From positions 434,001-498,000 of the forward strand of contig JAMPIV010011357.1 in the NCBI GenBank assembly GCA_024509875.1: a stretch of 64,000 bases of DNA, written 5' to 3'. The notes beneath the pieces were generated by a model that saw nothing but the letters and a program-made list of their open reading frames with translations, had not been told where the DNA came from and ran no database searches. The translations under genes were made by a program, and so were the position numbers. Source of the DNA: Oreohelix idahoensis. Its lineage: Eukaryota; Mollusca; Gastropoda; Stylommatophora; Oreohelicidae. Each line of letters starts with the position of its first letter. Position 1 is the first letter of the stretch. Shown here one piece after another: positions 11,918 to 23,015 of this stretch.

Positions 11918-13486
11918 GAAGTCACTTGAGGACAAAGAGACCCAGGCGCGCTTATCCGGCGCAAGGCTCCGCTTGGCTGTAAATCCTGTTTAAACTGGTT
12001 TGGCTGTGGTTTGCTGAGTGCCCCGTTTAGGCACAAAAAAGGCGGGTGATATGGAATTCTGCTATAGGCATGCTGGGCGGGTTTGATATTCTGGAAGCCG
12101 CAATGCTCTGGCTGGTAATCCAATAGGCGAGTAGAGAACTACTACTACATTTGATGATTCCAGATTTAGCGTTGGCTCCGTTGCACTGCGTGAGCTTAAC
12201 TTGGCGTTGACAAAAAGGGGTTTTGATTCAGGAACGGGGTGTGACACTCGTGGGGCTAGATATCCTCAGAATCCCTCTAGACGAAGAGACGGTGACATTC
12301 TTCGTCTGACTGGAAACTAGACTAGCAATTCGGTATCCCCTGAAACCCGAAAAATGACTAGAACATAGGCAAACACATTCTAGTACTGTGTTAAAGTTTG
12401 CCTTATCTCATGATGGTCATCTACAGGCCAGGAAAATTTACGAATGTCTTTTCTATTAAAACCAGTCTACTCTTATAGATCACAAGGGACGCTCCCCCCG
12501 GCCTGCATATTTCTACAGAAGTTCGGCGAAAGACGTAATCTAGAGTAAGACAAAAGAAATCGTGCGAAAGTTCCCCAGGTAGAGAAATGCATAACATTAT
12601 GCTCTATCTTGTCTAAGGGGCGAAAACCCAAAGACTGACCGCGATTGTTATCTTCTCCTGAAACAGATCACACTCGTTACCCAGGCCTCAAAGGGTACCA
12701 GCCGCTCGTCATCAAACGTTTTAAAGCGACCAGAGAAATTCCCCTGTTGGGACCACAGAGGGCATCCGCTAACGAACCGTTTCTTTCACAGAAACCGTCT
12801 TTGGCTCGTTCTAACACTTAAAGCGGACCCGAGAAATGTTTCTCTGGTCGAACAGGTGCGTTTAGATAACATTACGTCTAGCGTTAGCTGACCGCAGCTG
12901 GCCAGCGTAAACAACCTCGGGTGGGGTTGAGAAGGTGAAAAAATGTAGGTAGAATATGAAAGAAACGAAAATACAAAATGTCTCGGAAAACAGAACATGG
13001 GAGTAATCAAATTATGGGCGAGATGGTAAAATAAATTATCTTTCACGTGACAACGAATACAAAATTCAAAAAGGAGGCATAATGAGAAGTGTCTTGAAAC
13101 AGCCAAGTTACTATCGGAAAACAGTCAGCACATCTGGAAAGACTAAAACCATAATTTAACTATAAGTGAATGTCAACTGTGCAATTGTGTTGCAAAGACA
13201 TCTTTTGGTGTTTTAAAAACAAAAAGCTGCTCTATCCCCTGTAATGTTCTTTCTGACCCCTCCATGTCTAGTCAGTCATTTAGCTGTAGTCAGGATAGCT
13301 CTGTACAGTAGGAGGTTGATGTGCCTGCCCACATTAGTGATGATATTGTTCAACTGGAGCTTGATGTGCCAGCTCACATTAAAGGCGATACCATTATTCA
13401 TTTGGAGGTGGATAACACTACTCACCCTAGCATGCCAGTTTTTGTACCACATCTACACCTACCAAGTCAGTTATACATACGACAAG
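11918..13486. other. Unassigned sequence left of LTR element A
   Basis: No clear gene. A self-complementary pair GACCAGAGAAA (about 12729) and TTTCTCTGGTC (about 12839) is visible. An open stretch at 13312-13491 encodes two short similar blocks (DVPAHISDDIVQLELDVPAHIKG) and reaches the LTR insertion point. It has no start codon and no recognised homology. Confidence 0.4.
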
Positions 13487-13491
13487 TACAC
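13487..13491. repeat. TSD of LTR element A, left (TACAC)
   Basis: TACAC lies immediately left of the 5' LTR start (13492) and immediately right of the 3' LTR end (31162-31166). Five bases is the usual TSD length for this superfamily. Confidence 0.75.
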
Positions 13492-13927
13492 TGTCGTGAA
13501 ATATTCTAATCCACATATATAAATTATCAGGTAAATATAAAGCCTAACAAATACATTTAATAAAGAAAAGAGCAATGGTAAAATAACAGTGCTGTCACAA
13601 TGACTGTACTCGAAATCCCCCTTGTTTTCTGCTTCGTCTGCAAATTGTAACGCTTTCACGTTGATAGTAAAAGCCTACTATATTATTACCCGCTTTCTTC
13701 AATGAAACGTGTACTAAACTTGAGATACGCACGCTGATCAATGACCTAAATTTAATATCTCATTCATTCCATTTTATACACGGCGTAACTAAAAAGACAG
13801 ATAAAGCAGGAGAGAGAGAGGGGCGAATGAAAGCAAGGACACATGCAACACTAAACACGCGTCGCGCGATACACAATTGCTGCCATCACGCGTGTAAGGC
13901 CACATGCACTAACTTTTTTTCAGACGG
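13492..13927 (+). repeat. 5' LTR of element A, first part
   Basis: Starts TGTCGTGAAATATTC, matching the 3' LTR start at 28842. It is cut at CAGACGG by insertion of copy B. Relative to the 3' LTR it lacks about 15 bp near 13710. Confidence 0.9.
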
Positions 13928-16345
13928 TGTCGTGGAATATTCTAATCCACATATATAAATTATCAAGTAAATATAAAGCCTAATAAATACATATAATAAA
14001 TAAAGGAAGAAGAATGGTAAAGAACAGTGCTGTCACAATGACTGTACTCGAAATCCCCTTGTTTTCTACTGCGTATGCAAATTGTAACGTTTCACGTTGA
14101 TATTAAAGGCCTTCTGCAACATACACGCGTTTCCCAAACACACAATAAAATGTGCTGCCTTTCTAAGAAAAACCTTGAAATATGCAAGTTGACCTAAATT
14201 TTAAATTCCATTCATGTCTTTTTCTACACTATGTTACCAAGATCAAAAGACAGATGGACAAAAGGATAGCGAGAAGGGAGAGGCAGAAAGCCGAACACTA
14301 AACACGCTTCGCGCGATACACAAATGCTGCCATCACGCGTGTAAGACTACATGCACTAACTTTTTTTCAGACGGACAGTGATAAAATACATTACCCATCC
14401 CAGAGTTAGGTTTATAAATCCTGAAAAACTCTTATTAGAAAAGATAACATTAGATGGGTTTACGGTTGAAAACATAACAGTACCCAGACAGCACATCTTC
14501 GAAACAGGAGGTAGAAAATACATATTTTGAACGCAGCCACGTAGCTCTTTTAAATTTGTATATTTGGGTTCCTTAGGGCTTGCTGACAAAGAATATGTAA
14601 AACGTTACGCAAATAGTCCAGGAATTAATAAATTATACCCAAAATAAAATAGTGGGGATGCCTGACAGCATGGAATCATTTCTGCTCATAAAATTTTTTT
14701 ATAACGTGTTTGAAAAAAATCTTACGTTACAGAATTAGCCTACCATGTAAACTCCAAATTGATTGGAGCGCAACAAATGAAAGACTAACCACGATTGGTC
14801 GGGCTATAAATACTATCTTTCGTTGTTAGGGGAGACGTGAAAAGGTAACATTTTTTCAAACACTTGTCGAAACGTGGCCTCATTGGCTAGACTCGCTGAT
14901 ATACTCACTTAGGAGCGTTAGTTCGAGACCACTAGTGCAAATAATCTTGATAAAGCAACAGTGCGTTGAAGCCAGCTCATATTTGTGTTAAATAAAAGCC
15001 TGGAACATAAGCAGATGGGAATTTGTGCCAGTAATTGTGCCAGAATTCATTGCTAATCAACGTATCTGTGTTTATTTCCATGAAATTGTGGTAAGCTTGA
15101 ACCATTCAGTATCTTTTAATGAAAATTGAATGTAAATTGTTAATTTATGCCTGTATATATATGTGTAGTTCAGTGGCAAACAGGAGATAAAGCCTATAAT
15201 GCTCCAGCCTGAACAGAGGGTGTCGGAGGGAAGTAAAACGGCATGGAATGGCCAAATAGTACACTGACACCTGGATGATTGATTAGACAGAAATAATGCT
15301 GGAAGTGCAGAGGCGTGGTAACCATTAAGGAGGTAAATACTGGTATAAAGTATTTCAGATGAAGCTGACAGTTGGCCTAACGCTCTGAACTCAATGTTTG
15401 TGTTGTATTGTGCTCAGTGTAGAACTAGAGTATCAATTAGTTATGAAGTAGAAGGTACATCCTTCTTGTTTACAGGGACCGTGGTCTTGATGGTACTGAG
15501 CAGCACCTGGTCAGAGCTTTGCTGAATCCAGAGTCGGACAGCATACTCCTTGGTCCATTTAGCTATCAGTGAGGTGTCTCCAGAGCCCAGAGGAGAATTC
15601 GAGCAGAGGAGTCCTTTCCTGCCGCCATCACGCAAGATAAGCTGATTTGGCCAGCTGAGCTCAACATTATGCCCCCTCATCTTGAAATGACTTTGTAAAA
15701 ATAACATTCAGAGGGGAATTTAATTGTCTTAATATCAGGAACTGAGAACATCTCCAATACTAGTCCCAAAAGACAAACTATTGAAGTCATGATGACAAAT
15801 ACCAACAGAGCTTGAACAAAACAAAACCAGTATTACCTCATATTACCACTACACAACTGACACACATAGGATATTTTTAATAATATATGTCACTACAATA
15901 TTCATATTGATAAAGTCTGTACATATACTTGTAATTAAAATTGATTGTGATTCCTGGTTCCTTTGTATTTGAATCAGGACACATATACCTTTATGATAAC
16001 CATGAATACATATTGTTATTTGAAAAGTTATCAGTGACTCCTTAAGATATTCTCATAGAGTGTTATATGTATGTGAGTGTCACAGTGTTGTCAAGAGTAG
16101 TGGATTAAATTAAATTGTTTATCTGTCTGTTGTTGTGACTTACACTTCATCATACACATACCCTAGACACATAACGTAATCATCACACTATTCCAGAATA
16201 ATTCTGACTGAGATATATAGATATGTGGTAGCAAGTAAGGTTATCTATAATACACTACTCTTAATAGATATAGATACCTTCACAGCTGATCTCAGTCAGT
16301 ACACTAAGTCCCCTATAAATATTTATAACATCCCACTTCACCACA
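13928..16345 (+). repeat. 5' LTR of element B
   Basis: Begins TGTCGTGGAATATTC and ends CTTCACCACA. Unusually long (2418 bp) for a gypsy LTR. It contains no ORF longer than about 90 codons and I recognise no extra gene in it. The CA end is followed by TAT and a PBS candidate. Confidence 0.92.
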
Positions 16346-16348
16346 TAT

Positions 16349-16368
16349 ATTGGGGTCTCGCTCTTGGG
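16349..16368 (+). promoter_or_regulatory. Primer binding site candidate, element B
   Basis: TGGGGTCTCGCTCTTGGGAT starts 3 bases after the LTR and begins with TGG, as expected for pairing with a tRNA 3' CCA. It resembles the tRNA-Pro type PBS but has extra or changed bases, so the primer tRNA is not fixed. Element A has the same site at 24970. Confidence 0.55.
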
Positions 16369-16548
16369 ATTTTGAATCTTTCCCTATTAAAAATATTGGT
16401 TGGTAATTCACTTCAGGGAATATAAGAATTAAAAGGTATCCTTGGGTGGAATTAAATAAGGTTGAGCTCACGGTGCCTGTGTTGTCCATTAGATATATTT
16501 AGAGATTAAATTGTTGGTTAGACATTGTAGAAATTTACCTGATAGACA

Positions 16549-17853
16549 ATGGCGGACCTGGCCAAGTTTCGATCTGCTGCTGTACAGACTGCAAAAGAGT
16601 TAGGATTAGATGGGCAAGTTATGGTTGCCTATGTCACTACGGAATGTGACAAATTTATTGAACGCGAAGAAAGAAGGTTTGAAGCCGAAAGAAAGTTAGA
16701 GGCTGAAAGGGAAATTAAGAAGTTACAATTTGAGGCTGAGGCTGAGACTAAGAGGTTGCAAATTGAGGCTGAGGCTAAGAAATTGGAAGCAGAAAGAGAA
16801 GACAAAAGATTAGCTGCAGAAAGAGAAGCCGAGGAAAGAAGACAGGCTGCAGAAAGAGAAGAGAAGAAATTAGCTGCAGAAAGGGAAGAGAAGAGATTAG
16901 CTGCAGAGAGGGAAGCAGAAAAGGAGGAGAAAAGATTACAAAGGGAACATGAATTACGACTAAGGGAGTTTGAGTTTCAAGGCCATGCTCCTGAAAATGG
17001 TGCCAGTCCCTTTGCCTCTGATGCTACGGCTACTCAGGGAGCCTCAACCTCAGCTATGAACTTTCATTTAGATCATTTTGTTGAGAAAGACGATGATATT
17101 GAGAGCTATATAAATAGATATGAACTATTAGCTACCACGTATGGGTTAGAGAGAGAAAGGTGGAGCTTAAAGTTATCTCAGGGACTTCGTGGGGCAGCTT
17201 ATGAAGTTTTTGCAAAAATGAGCAGAGGTGATCAGGAAAATTATGACATGCTAAAGCAGGCTCTTTTGTTAAGGTAGGAAAAGAATGCAGAATTTTATAG
17301 GAAAAAATTTAGGAATGCTAAACTACTGTCAGGTGAAACCTATCACCAGTTCTCTGCACGAATAGAGACATACTTGGAGAAATGGACTTCTCTGGGGAAA
17401 ACCCAAGATCTTAAGGAAATGGTCCTTATAGAGCAATTAAGAGAGTCCATGGCTCCAGACCTGAGAAAGTTTCTCATGGAACAAGGTGCAGAGAGGCTGG
17501 GTGAGTTGCTAAATGTTGCTGAAAGGTATCAAGCAGCTCAAGCAGAGGTAACAGGTAATAAAAAGAAACAAGTGGATAACTTTAGGGCACCACAGAACTT
17601 TAATAAATTTGATCCTAAGGATCAAAATAAAGGTAAGCACCAATTTGATAGGCCACGGTATGAAAATAAAAATAAATTCCCACAATTCGATGAAAGGAAA
17701 TATGATGAAAGAAAATCTTTCAACCAAGGAAAAAGGTGGTGTAAAAATTGTAAGATGAACAATCATGACATGACCGTTGCAGAAGGAAACCTGTGTATAT
17801 GGCAACCCTTCAGGTCAGGTCGACCTCAAGACAGGAGGAGGATATTATGTTAG
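16549..17853 (+). pseudogene. Element B gag, one in-frame stop and a frameshift
   Basis: The ATG is in MADLAKFRSAAVQTAKEL. Residues about 35-140 are a highly charged AERE/EEKRLAAERE coiled coil. Next comes a SCAN-like capsid region (DDIESYINRYELLATTYG through LRESMAPDLRKFLMEQGAERLGEL). The frame is stopped by TAG at 17275-17277, where copy A has TAT (Tyr). It then runs on in the same frame until a one-base loss near 17771, inside the zinc-knuckle coding sequence, which is intact in A. Gag packages element RNA into cytoplasmic particles. This copy cannot make full-length gag without readthrough. Confidence 0.88.
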
Positions 17854-18623
17854 ATACCACTCCAGAAGAGATGAGGAAGGCACAGGCTGGGGATAAAACA
17901 CTCAAGCCTTGTTTCAGAAAATTGTCAACTTGTCATACAACTCCAGGCAAGGGAGATTTTTACATGAAAAACAAGTTGATGTATAGGAAGACTGGAGCTA
18001 GATCCAATGGTCACGGACAGCTGGTTCTTCCAAAGAGATATAGGACAGACTTAATAAGGAGCCTACATGTGAAACCAGATGGGGACCATGAGAAGATAGG
18101 TACTATCATTCAAAAGGTGGCTCACAATTATTATTGGCCCAAAGCAAGATGGGACATTGAGAATTTTGTAGAAAGGTGTAGCATAGCACACGAGGGAACA
18201 CCCACAAGTGGGAACATGGATCAGGACCTGGACATGCCATGGGGCAAAATTAGGCCTGATAATAAAAAGAAAAATAGATTTGATAAAGTGGACCAAATGG
18301 AATGGGAAGCCCCTTTTCACGGACAAGCTTCACTTAACTGTTTTACAATGGCCACTATGCGGAGAGTGCAAAAAGATGTCTTACCCCAGGATAAGCCGAC
18401 AATCCCTCAATCGGACTTAAACAAACTGGAGGAAGAGGATGTAGAGAGGAAATCTCTCATCAAGAATTTTAAGTGGGGAGACAGCCCCAAAAGAAAAATT
18501 GGTTGCGGTCGTTTTGTGAATGATAATTCTGGGAGGAAAAATCATCACTATAAAGCTTCGAGTGGAAGAGACCATACCGGTGCATGGACAAATAGGTCCA
18601 CACAATTAAAGGTCCATATGTAG
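17793..18623 (+). pseudogene. Element B integrase zinc-binding region, core deleted
   Basis: Encodes an integrase N-terminal domain: PKRYRTDLIRSLHVKPDGDH then NYYWPKARWDIENFVERC, giving two His and the first Cys of an HHCC site. The second Cys is missing (CSIA). From there to the stop at 18623 the protein lacks any D,D35E core motif and is rich in unusual charged sequence (KKKNRFDKVDQMEWEAPF), shared with A. It ends out of frame in the GPYVA.LRTWT block that begins the integrase C-terminal part. Both copies share the deletion, so it predates their spread. Confidence 0.78.
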
Positions 18624-18625
18624 CT

Positions 18626-19666
18626 ATGTTAAGAACGTGGACTGATGAAAAGGCAGAGGAAAACATTACATCTTCATACCAATATGTGAATGAGCTGACC
18701 ACTCGGTTAAAAACTGGCTGGAAACTTGCCAATGAAAATTTGAAACAAGCCAGGAAGAAACATGCTGCCTATTATAACAGGAAGGCGAAAGACAGAAATT
18801 TGGCTGTGGGAGAGAAAGTACTGCTTCTTTTGCCTGGGAGTCAGAATAAGTTACAAATTGGATGGCAGGGTCCATATACAGTTCTAGAGAAGGTGTCTAG
18901 AACAAATTATAAGATAGATAAGAAGGGGAAAGAAAAAATCTATCATGTGAATCTCCTGAAGAAATATTTGGAAAGAGAACATCAGGAAGAGACACATTTG
19001 TTGACCTTGTCCATCGCCATGGAGATGAAAAAGGAACCACTTTCATCATTTGAATATCCATTACACCCCTGTGAGACAGCAGCACAGGTGAAAATCAGTA
19101 CACATTTAACGAAAACTCAGAAAGAGAGAGTGCAACAGGTTCTAAATAATCATGCAGAGGTGTTAACAGACCGACCAGGGCATACAAACCTATTGGAATA
19201 TGATATGAAACTAATAGACTCCACACCTGTCTGTATGAAACCATATTCGATTCCGTTTGCTAAGGAGAAAGCTTTGAAGGAAGAGATAGACTATCTGTTG
19301 AAGGAAGGAATTATTTCGCACAGTGAATCTTCGTATAGTTCCGGTGTTGTACTCTTAAGGAAGCCCTCTGGAGAACATAGACTCTGTATAGATTACAGGA
19401 GACTGAATGCTATTACAGAAGGACAGGTGGATCCATTGCCGGATACAAATCAGCTGTTTGCCAGACTAAATAAAGCTAAATATTTCTCAAAAGTGGATCT
19501 GAGTAAAGGATACTATCAGATTCCAGTGAAGCCTGAGGTTAGACCATACCTAGCTTTTAGTACCTCAGAAGGACACTATGAGTTTAATAGATTGCCATTT
19601 GGATTGAAGAATGCGCCTAGTGTCTTCTCTAGAATGATGAGAAAAATTATTGGATCCTCTGAATAA
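18626..19666 (+). pseudogene. Element B integrase C-terminal domain plus RT N-terminal half
   Basis: Residues about 1-115 match the C-terminal end of gypsy-type integrases: YQYVNELTTRLKTGWKLA, AYYNRKAKDR, VGEKVLLLLPGS, WQGPYTVLEKV and YHVNLLKKYLER. Without a protease between, it reads into RT: KPYSIPFAKEKALKEEID, SSYSSGVVLLRKPSGEHRL, CIDYRRLNAIT, FSKVDLSKGYYQIPV (catalytic D) and RLPFGLKNAPSVFSRMMRK. The stop at 19666 follows one extra A in a run near 19643. The order INT then RT is the diagnostic oddity. Confidence 0.88.
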
Positions 19667-20525
19667 TCCCTGTATAACAAATTTTATGGATGATATCCTT
19701 ATAGCAACAGAAACATTTGAGGAACACATTGACTCTCTGAACATGCTGTTTGATCGACTTAGGGAGGCAAATTTAACAGCCCGACCAACCAAATGTTGCG
19801 TTGGATGTAAAGAATTGGAATTTTTGGGACACACAGTTTATCAGGGAAACATGACCCCTGACCCAAAGAATTTAGAGAAACTACAGAAAGCCCCGAGACC
19901 ACAAACCAAGAAGGACGTGAGATCCTTTGTCTCATTATGTGGTTTCTACCAGAAGTATATCAAAAACTTTAATTCCATATGTGCACCGTTAACTGAATTG
20001 ACACGTAAAGGACATCCAGATCGCATTACATGGACACCACAATGTGAAATGACTTACCAAGAATTGAAGGAAAAGCTCACAAGTAAACCCATTTTGAAAT
20101 TACCTGACTTAAGTCAAGAATTCATTGTAAGGACGGATGCCAGTAATATTGGGCTAGGAGCAACTCTACTACAGAAATCAGATGCATTGGATGGGGAATT
20201 AAGCCCAGTGGCATATGCTAGCAGAAAGTTGAATAAAGCTGAAATCAATTACTCAACTAGCGAAAAGGAATGTCTTGCAGTAATATGGGCAATAAAGAAA
20301 TTCAATATTTATCTGTATGGGAAGGCATTTAAGTTGCAAACAGACCACAAACCTTTATCGTTTCTAGCACAGGCTAAGCATGAGAACTCTAGGTTACTCC
20401 GATGGTCTTTACTTCTGGCTCCATATAATTTTAGCATTGAGTATATATCTGGAAAAACCAATTTGGGAGCGGATTTTTTAAGCCGCCATCCGTGTGATGA
20501 GAATCACCGTAAACCCCAGAAATAA
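19650..20525 (+). pseudogene. Element B RT C-terminal half plus RNase H
   Basis: Continues RT in the next frame. FMDDILIATET (catalytic DD, 19683-19694) is followed by FLGHTVYQGNMTPDPKNL and the connection FVSLCGFYQKYIKNF. RNase H then shows FIVRTDASNIGLGATLLQK, SPVAYASRKLNKAEINYSTSEKE, CLAVIWAIKKF, LQTDHKPLSFL and the final FSIEYISGKTNLGADFLSR. The stop at 20525 lies 57 bp before the polypurine tract, so pol ends with RNase H and not with integrase. Copy A has lost this whole block. Confidence 0.9.
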
Positions 20526-20581
20526 TAATAAATTTCTCTATGTGAATATAGAATAAAGGACTGACATATAATGTCTGTTTT

Positions 20582-20592
20582 AAGAGGGGAGG
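20582..20592 (+). promoter_or_regulatory. Polypurine tract, element B
   Basis: AAGAGGGGAGG directly abuts the 3' LTR start (TGTCGTGG). Element A has the same tract at 28831-28841. It primes plus-strand DNA synthesis in LTR elements. Confidence 0.85.
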
Positions 20593-23010
20593 TGTCGTGG
20601 AATATTCTAATCCACATATATAAATTATCAAGTAAATATAAAGCCTAATAAATACATATAATAAATAAAGGAAGAAGAATGGTAAAGAACAGTGCTGTCA
20701 CAATGACTGTACTCGAAATCCCCTTGTTTTCTACTGCGTATGCAAATTGTAACGTTTCACGTTGATATTAAAGGCCTTCTGCAACATACACGCGTTTCCC
20801 AAACACACAATAAAATGTGCTGCCTTTCTAAGAAAAACCTTGAAATATGCAAGTTGACCTAAATTTTAAATTCCATTCATGTCTTTTTCTACACTATGTT
20901 ACCAAGATCAAAAGACAGATGGACAAAAGGATAGCGAGAAGGGAGAGGCAGAAAGCCGAACACTAAACACGCTTCGCGCGATACACAAATGCTGCCATCA
21001 CGCGTGTAAGACTACATGCACTAACTTTTTTTCAGACGGACAGTGATAAAATACATTACCCATCCCAGAGTTAGGTTTATAAATCCTGAAAAACTCTTAT
21101 TAGAAAAGATAACATTAGATGGGTTTACGGTTGAAAACATAACAGTACCCAGACAGCACATCTTCGAAACAGGAGGTAGAAAATACATATTTTGAACGCA
21201 GCCACGTAGCTCTTTTAAATTTGTATATTTGGGTTCCTTAGGGCTTGCTGACAAAGAATATGTAAAACGTTACGCAAATAGTCCAGGAATTAATAAATTA
21301 TACCCAAAATAAAATAGTGGGGATGCCTGACAGCATGGAATCATTTCTGCTCATAAAATTTTTTTATAACGTGTTTGAAAAAAATCTTACGTTACAGAAT
21401 TAGCCTACCATGTAAACTCCAAATTGATTGGAGCGCAACAAATGAAAGACTAACCACGATTGGTCGGGCTATAAATACTATCTTTCGTTGTTAGGGGAGA
21501 CGTGAAAAGGTAACATTTTTTCAAACACTTGTCGAAACGTGGCCTCATTGGCTAGACTCGCTGATATACTCACTTAGGAGCGTTAGTTCGAGACCACTAG
21601 TGCAAATAATCTTGATAAAGCAACAGTGCGTTGAAGCCAGCTCATATTTGTGTTAAATAAAAGCCTGGAACATAAGCAGATGGGAATTTGTGCCAGTAAT
21701 TGTGCCAGAATTCATTGCTAATCAACGTATCTGTGTTTATTTCCATGAAATTGTGGTAAGCTTGAACCATTCAGTATCTTTTAATGAAAATTGAATGTAA
21801 ATTGTTAATTTATGCCTGTATATATATGTGTAGTTCAGTGGCAAACAGGAGATAAAGCCTATAATGCTCCAGCCTGAACAGAGGGTGTCGGAGGGAAGTA
21901 AAACGGCATGGAATGGCCAAATAGTACACTGACACCTGGATGATTGATTAGACAGAAATAATGCTGGAAGTGCAGAGGCGTGGTAACCATTAAGGAGGTA
22001 AATACTGGTATAAAGTATTTCAGATGAAGCTGACAGTTGGCCTAACGCTCTGAACTCAATGTTTGTGTTGTATTGTGCTCAGTGTAGAACTAGAGTATCA
22101 ATTAGTTATGAAGTAGAAGGTACATCCTTCTTGTTTACAGGGACCGTGGTCTTGATGGTACTGAGCAGCACCTGGTCAGAGCTTTGCTGAATCCAGAGTC
22201 GGACAGCATACTCCTTGGTCTTTTTAGCTATCAGTGAGGTGTCTCCAGAGCCCAGAGGAGAATTCGAGCAGAGGAGTCCTTTCCTGCCGCCATCACGCAA
22301 GATAAGCTGATTTGGCCAGCTGAGCTCAACATTATGCCCCCTCATCTTGAAATGACTTTGTAAAAAATAACATTCAGAGGGGAATTTAATTGTCTTAATA
22401 TCAGGAACTGAGAACATCTCCAATACTAGTCCCAAAAGACAAACTATTGAAGTCATGATGACAAATACCAACAGAGCTTGAACAAAACAAAACCAGTATT
22501 ACCTCATATTACCACTACACAACTGACACACATAGGATATTTTAATAATATATGTCACTACAATATTCATATTGATAAAGTCTGTACATATACTTGTAAT
22601 TAAAATTGATTGTGATTCCTGGTTCCTTTGTATTTGAATCAGGACACATATACCTTTATGATAACCATGAATACATATTGTTATTTGAAAAGTTATCAGT
22701 GACTCCTTAAGATATTCTCATAGAGTGTTATATGTATGTGAGTGTCACAGTGTTGTCAAGAGTAGTGGATTAAATTAAATTGTTTATCTGTCTGTTGTTG
22801 TGACTTACACTTCATCATACACATACCCTAGACACATAACGTAGTCATCACACTATTCCAGAATAATTCTGACTGAGATATATAGATATGTGGTAGCAAG
22901 TAAGGTTATCTATAATACACTACTCTTAATAGATATAGATACCTTCACAGCTGATCTCAGTCAGTACACTAAGTCCCCTATAAATATTTATAACATCCCA
23001 CTTCACCACA
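20593..23010 (+). repeat. 3' LTR of element B
   Basis: 2418 bp, the same length as the 5' LTR. Differences seen by eye include CCA/TTT near 22222, an A-run length change near 22362, a T-run change near 22540, and A/G near 22843. GACGG follows at 23011-23015. Confidence 0.92.
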
Positions 23011-23015
23011 GACGG

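Larger units (their letters stand above)
13928..23010 (+). mobile_element. LTR retrotransposon B (Gmr1-like order), complete with LTRs
   Basis: The 5' LTR 13928-16345 and 3' LTR 20593-23010 are both 2418 bp and differ at about five positions by eye, which implies a recent insertion. TSD GACGG flanks the element (13923-13927 and 23011-23015). The internal region is only 4247 bp. It encodes gag, an integrase N-terminal zinc-binding domain, an integrase C-terminal domain, RT and RNase H, in that order, broken by one stop and several one-base shifts. No protease or integrase DDE core is present. A PPT and a PBS candidate lie at the expected places. Confidence 0.92.

Noticed and set aside
13928..16345. 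A hidden gene within the 2.4-kb LTR.
   Set aside because: The longest frames (about 60-120 codons) are not conserved between the two LTR subtypes and lack motifs.
16549..16990. A host protein with an AERE-type coiled coil.
   Set aside because: It lies between LTRs at the gag position and is present in both LTR copies, followed by capsid and zinc-knuckle sequences.
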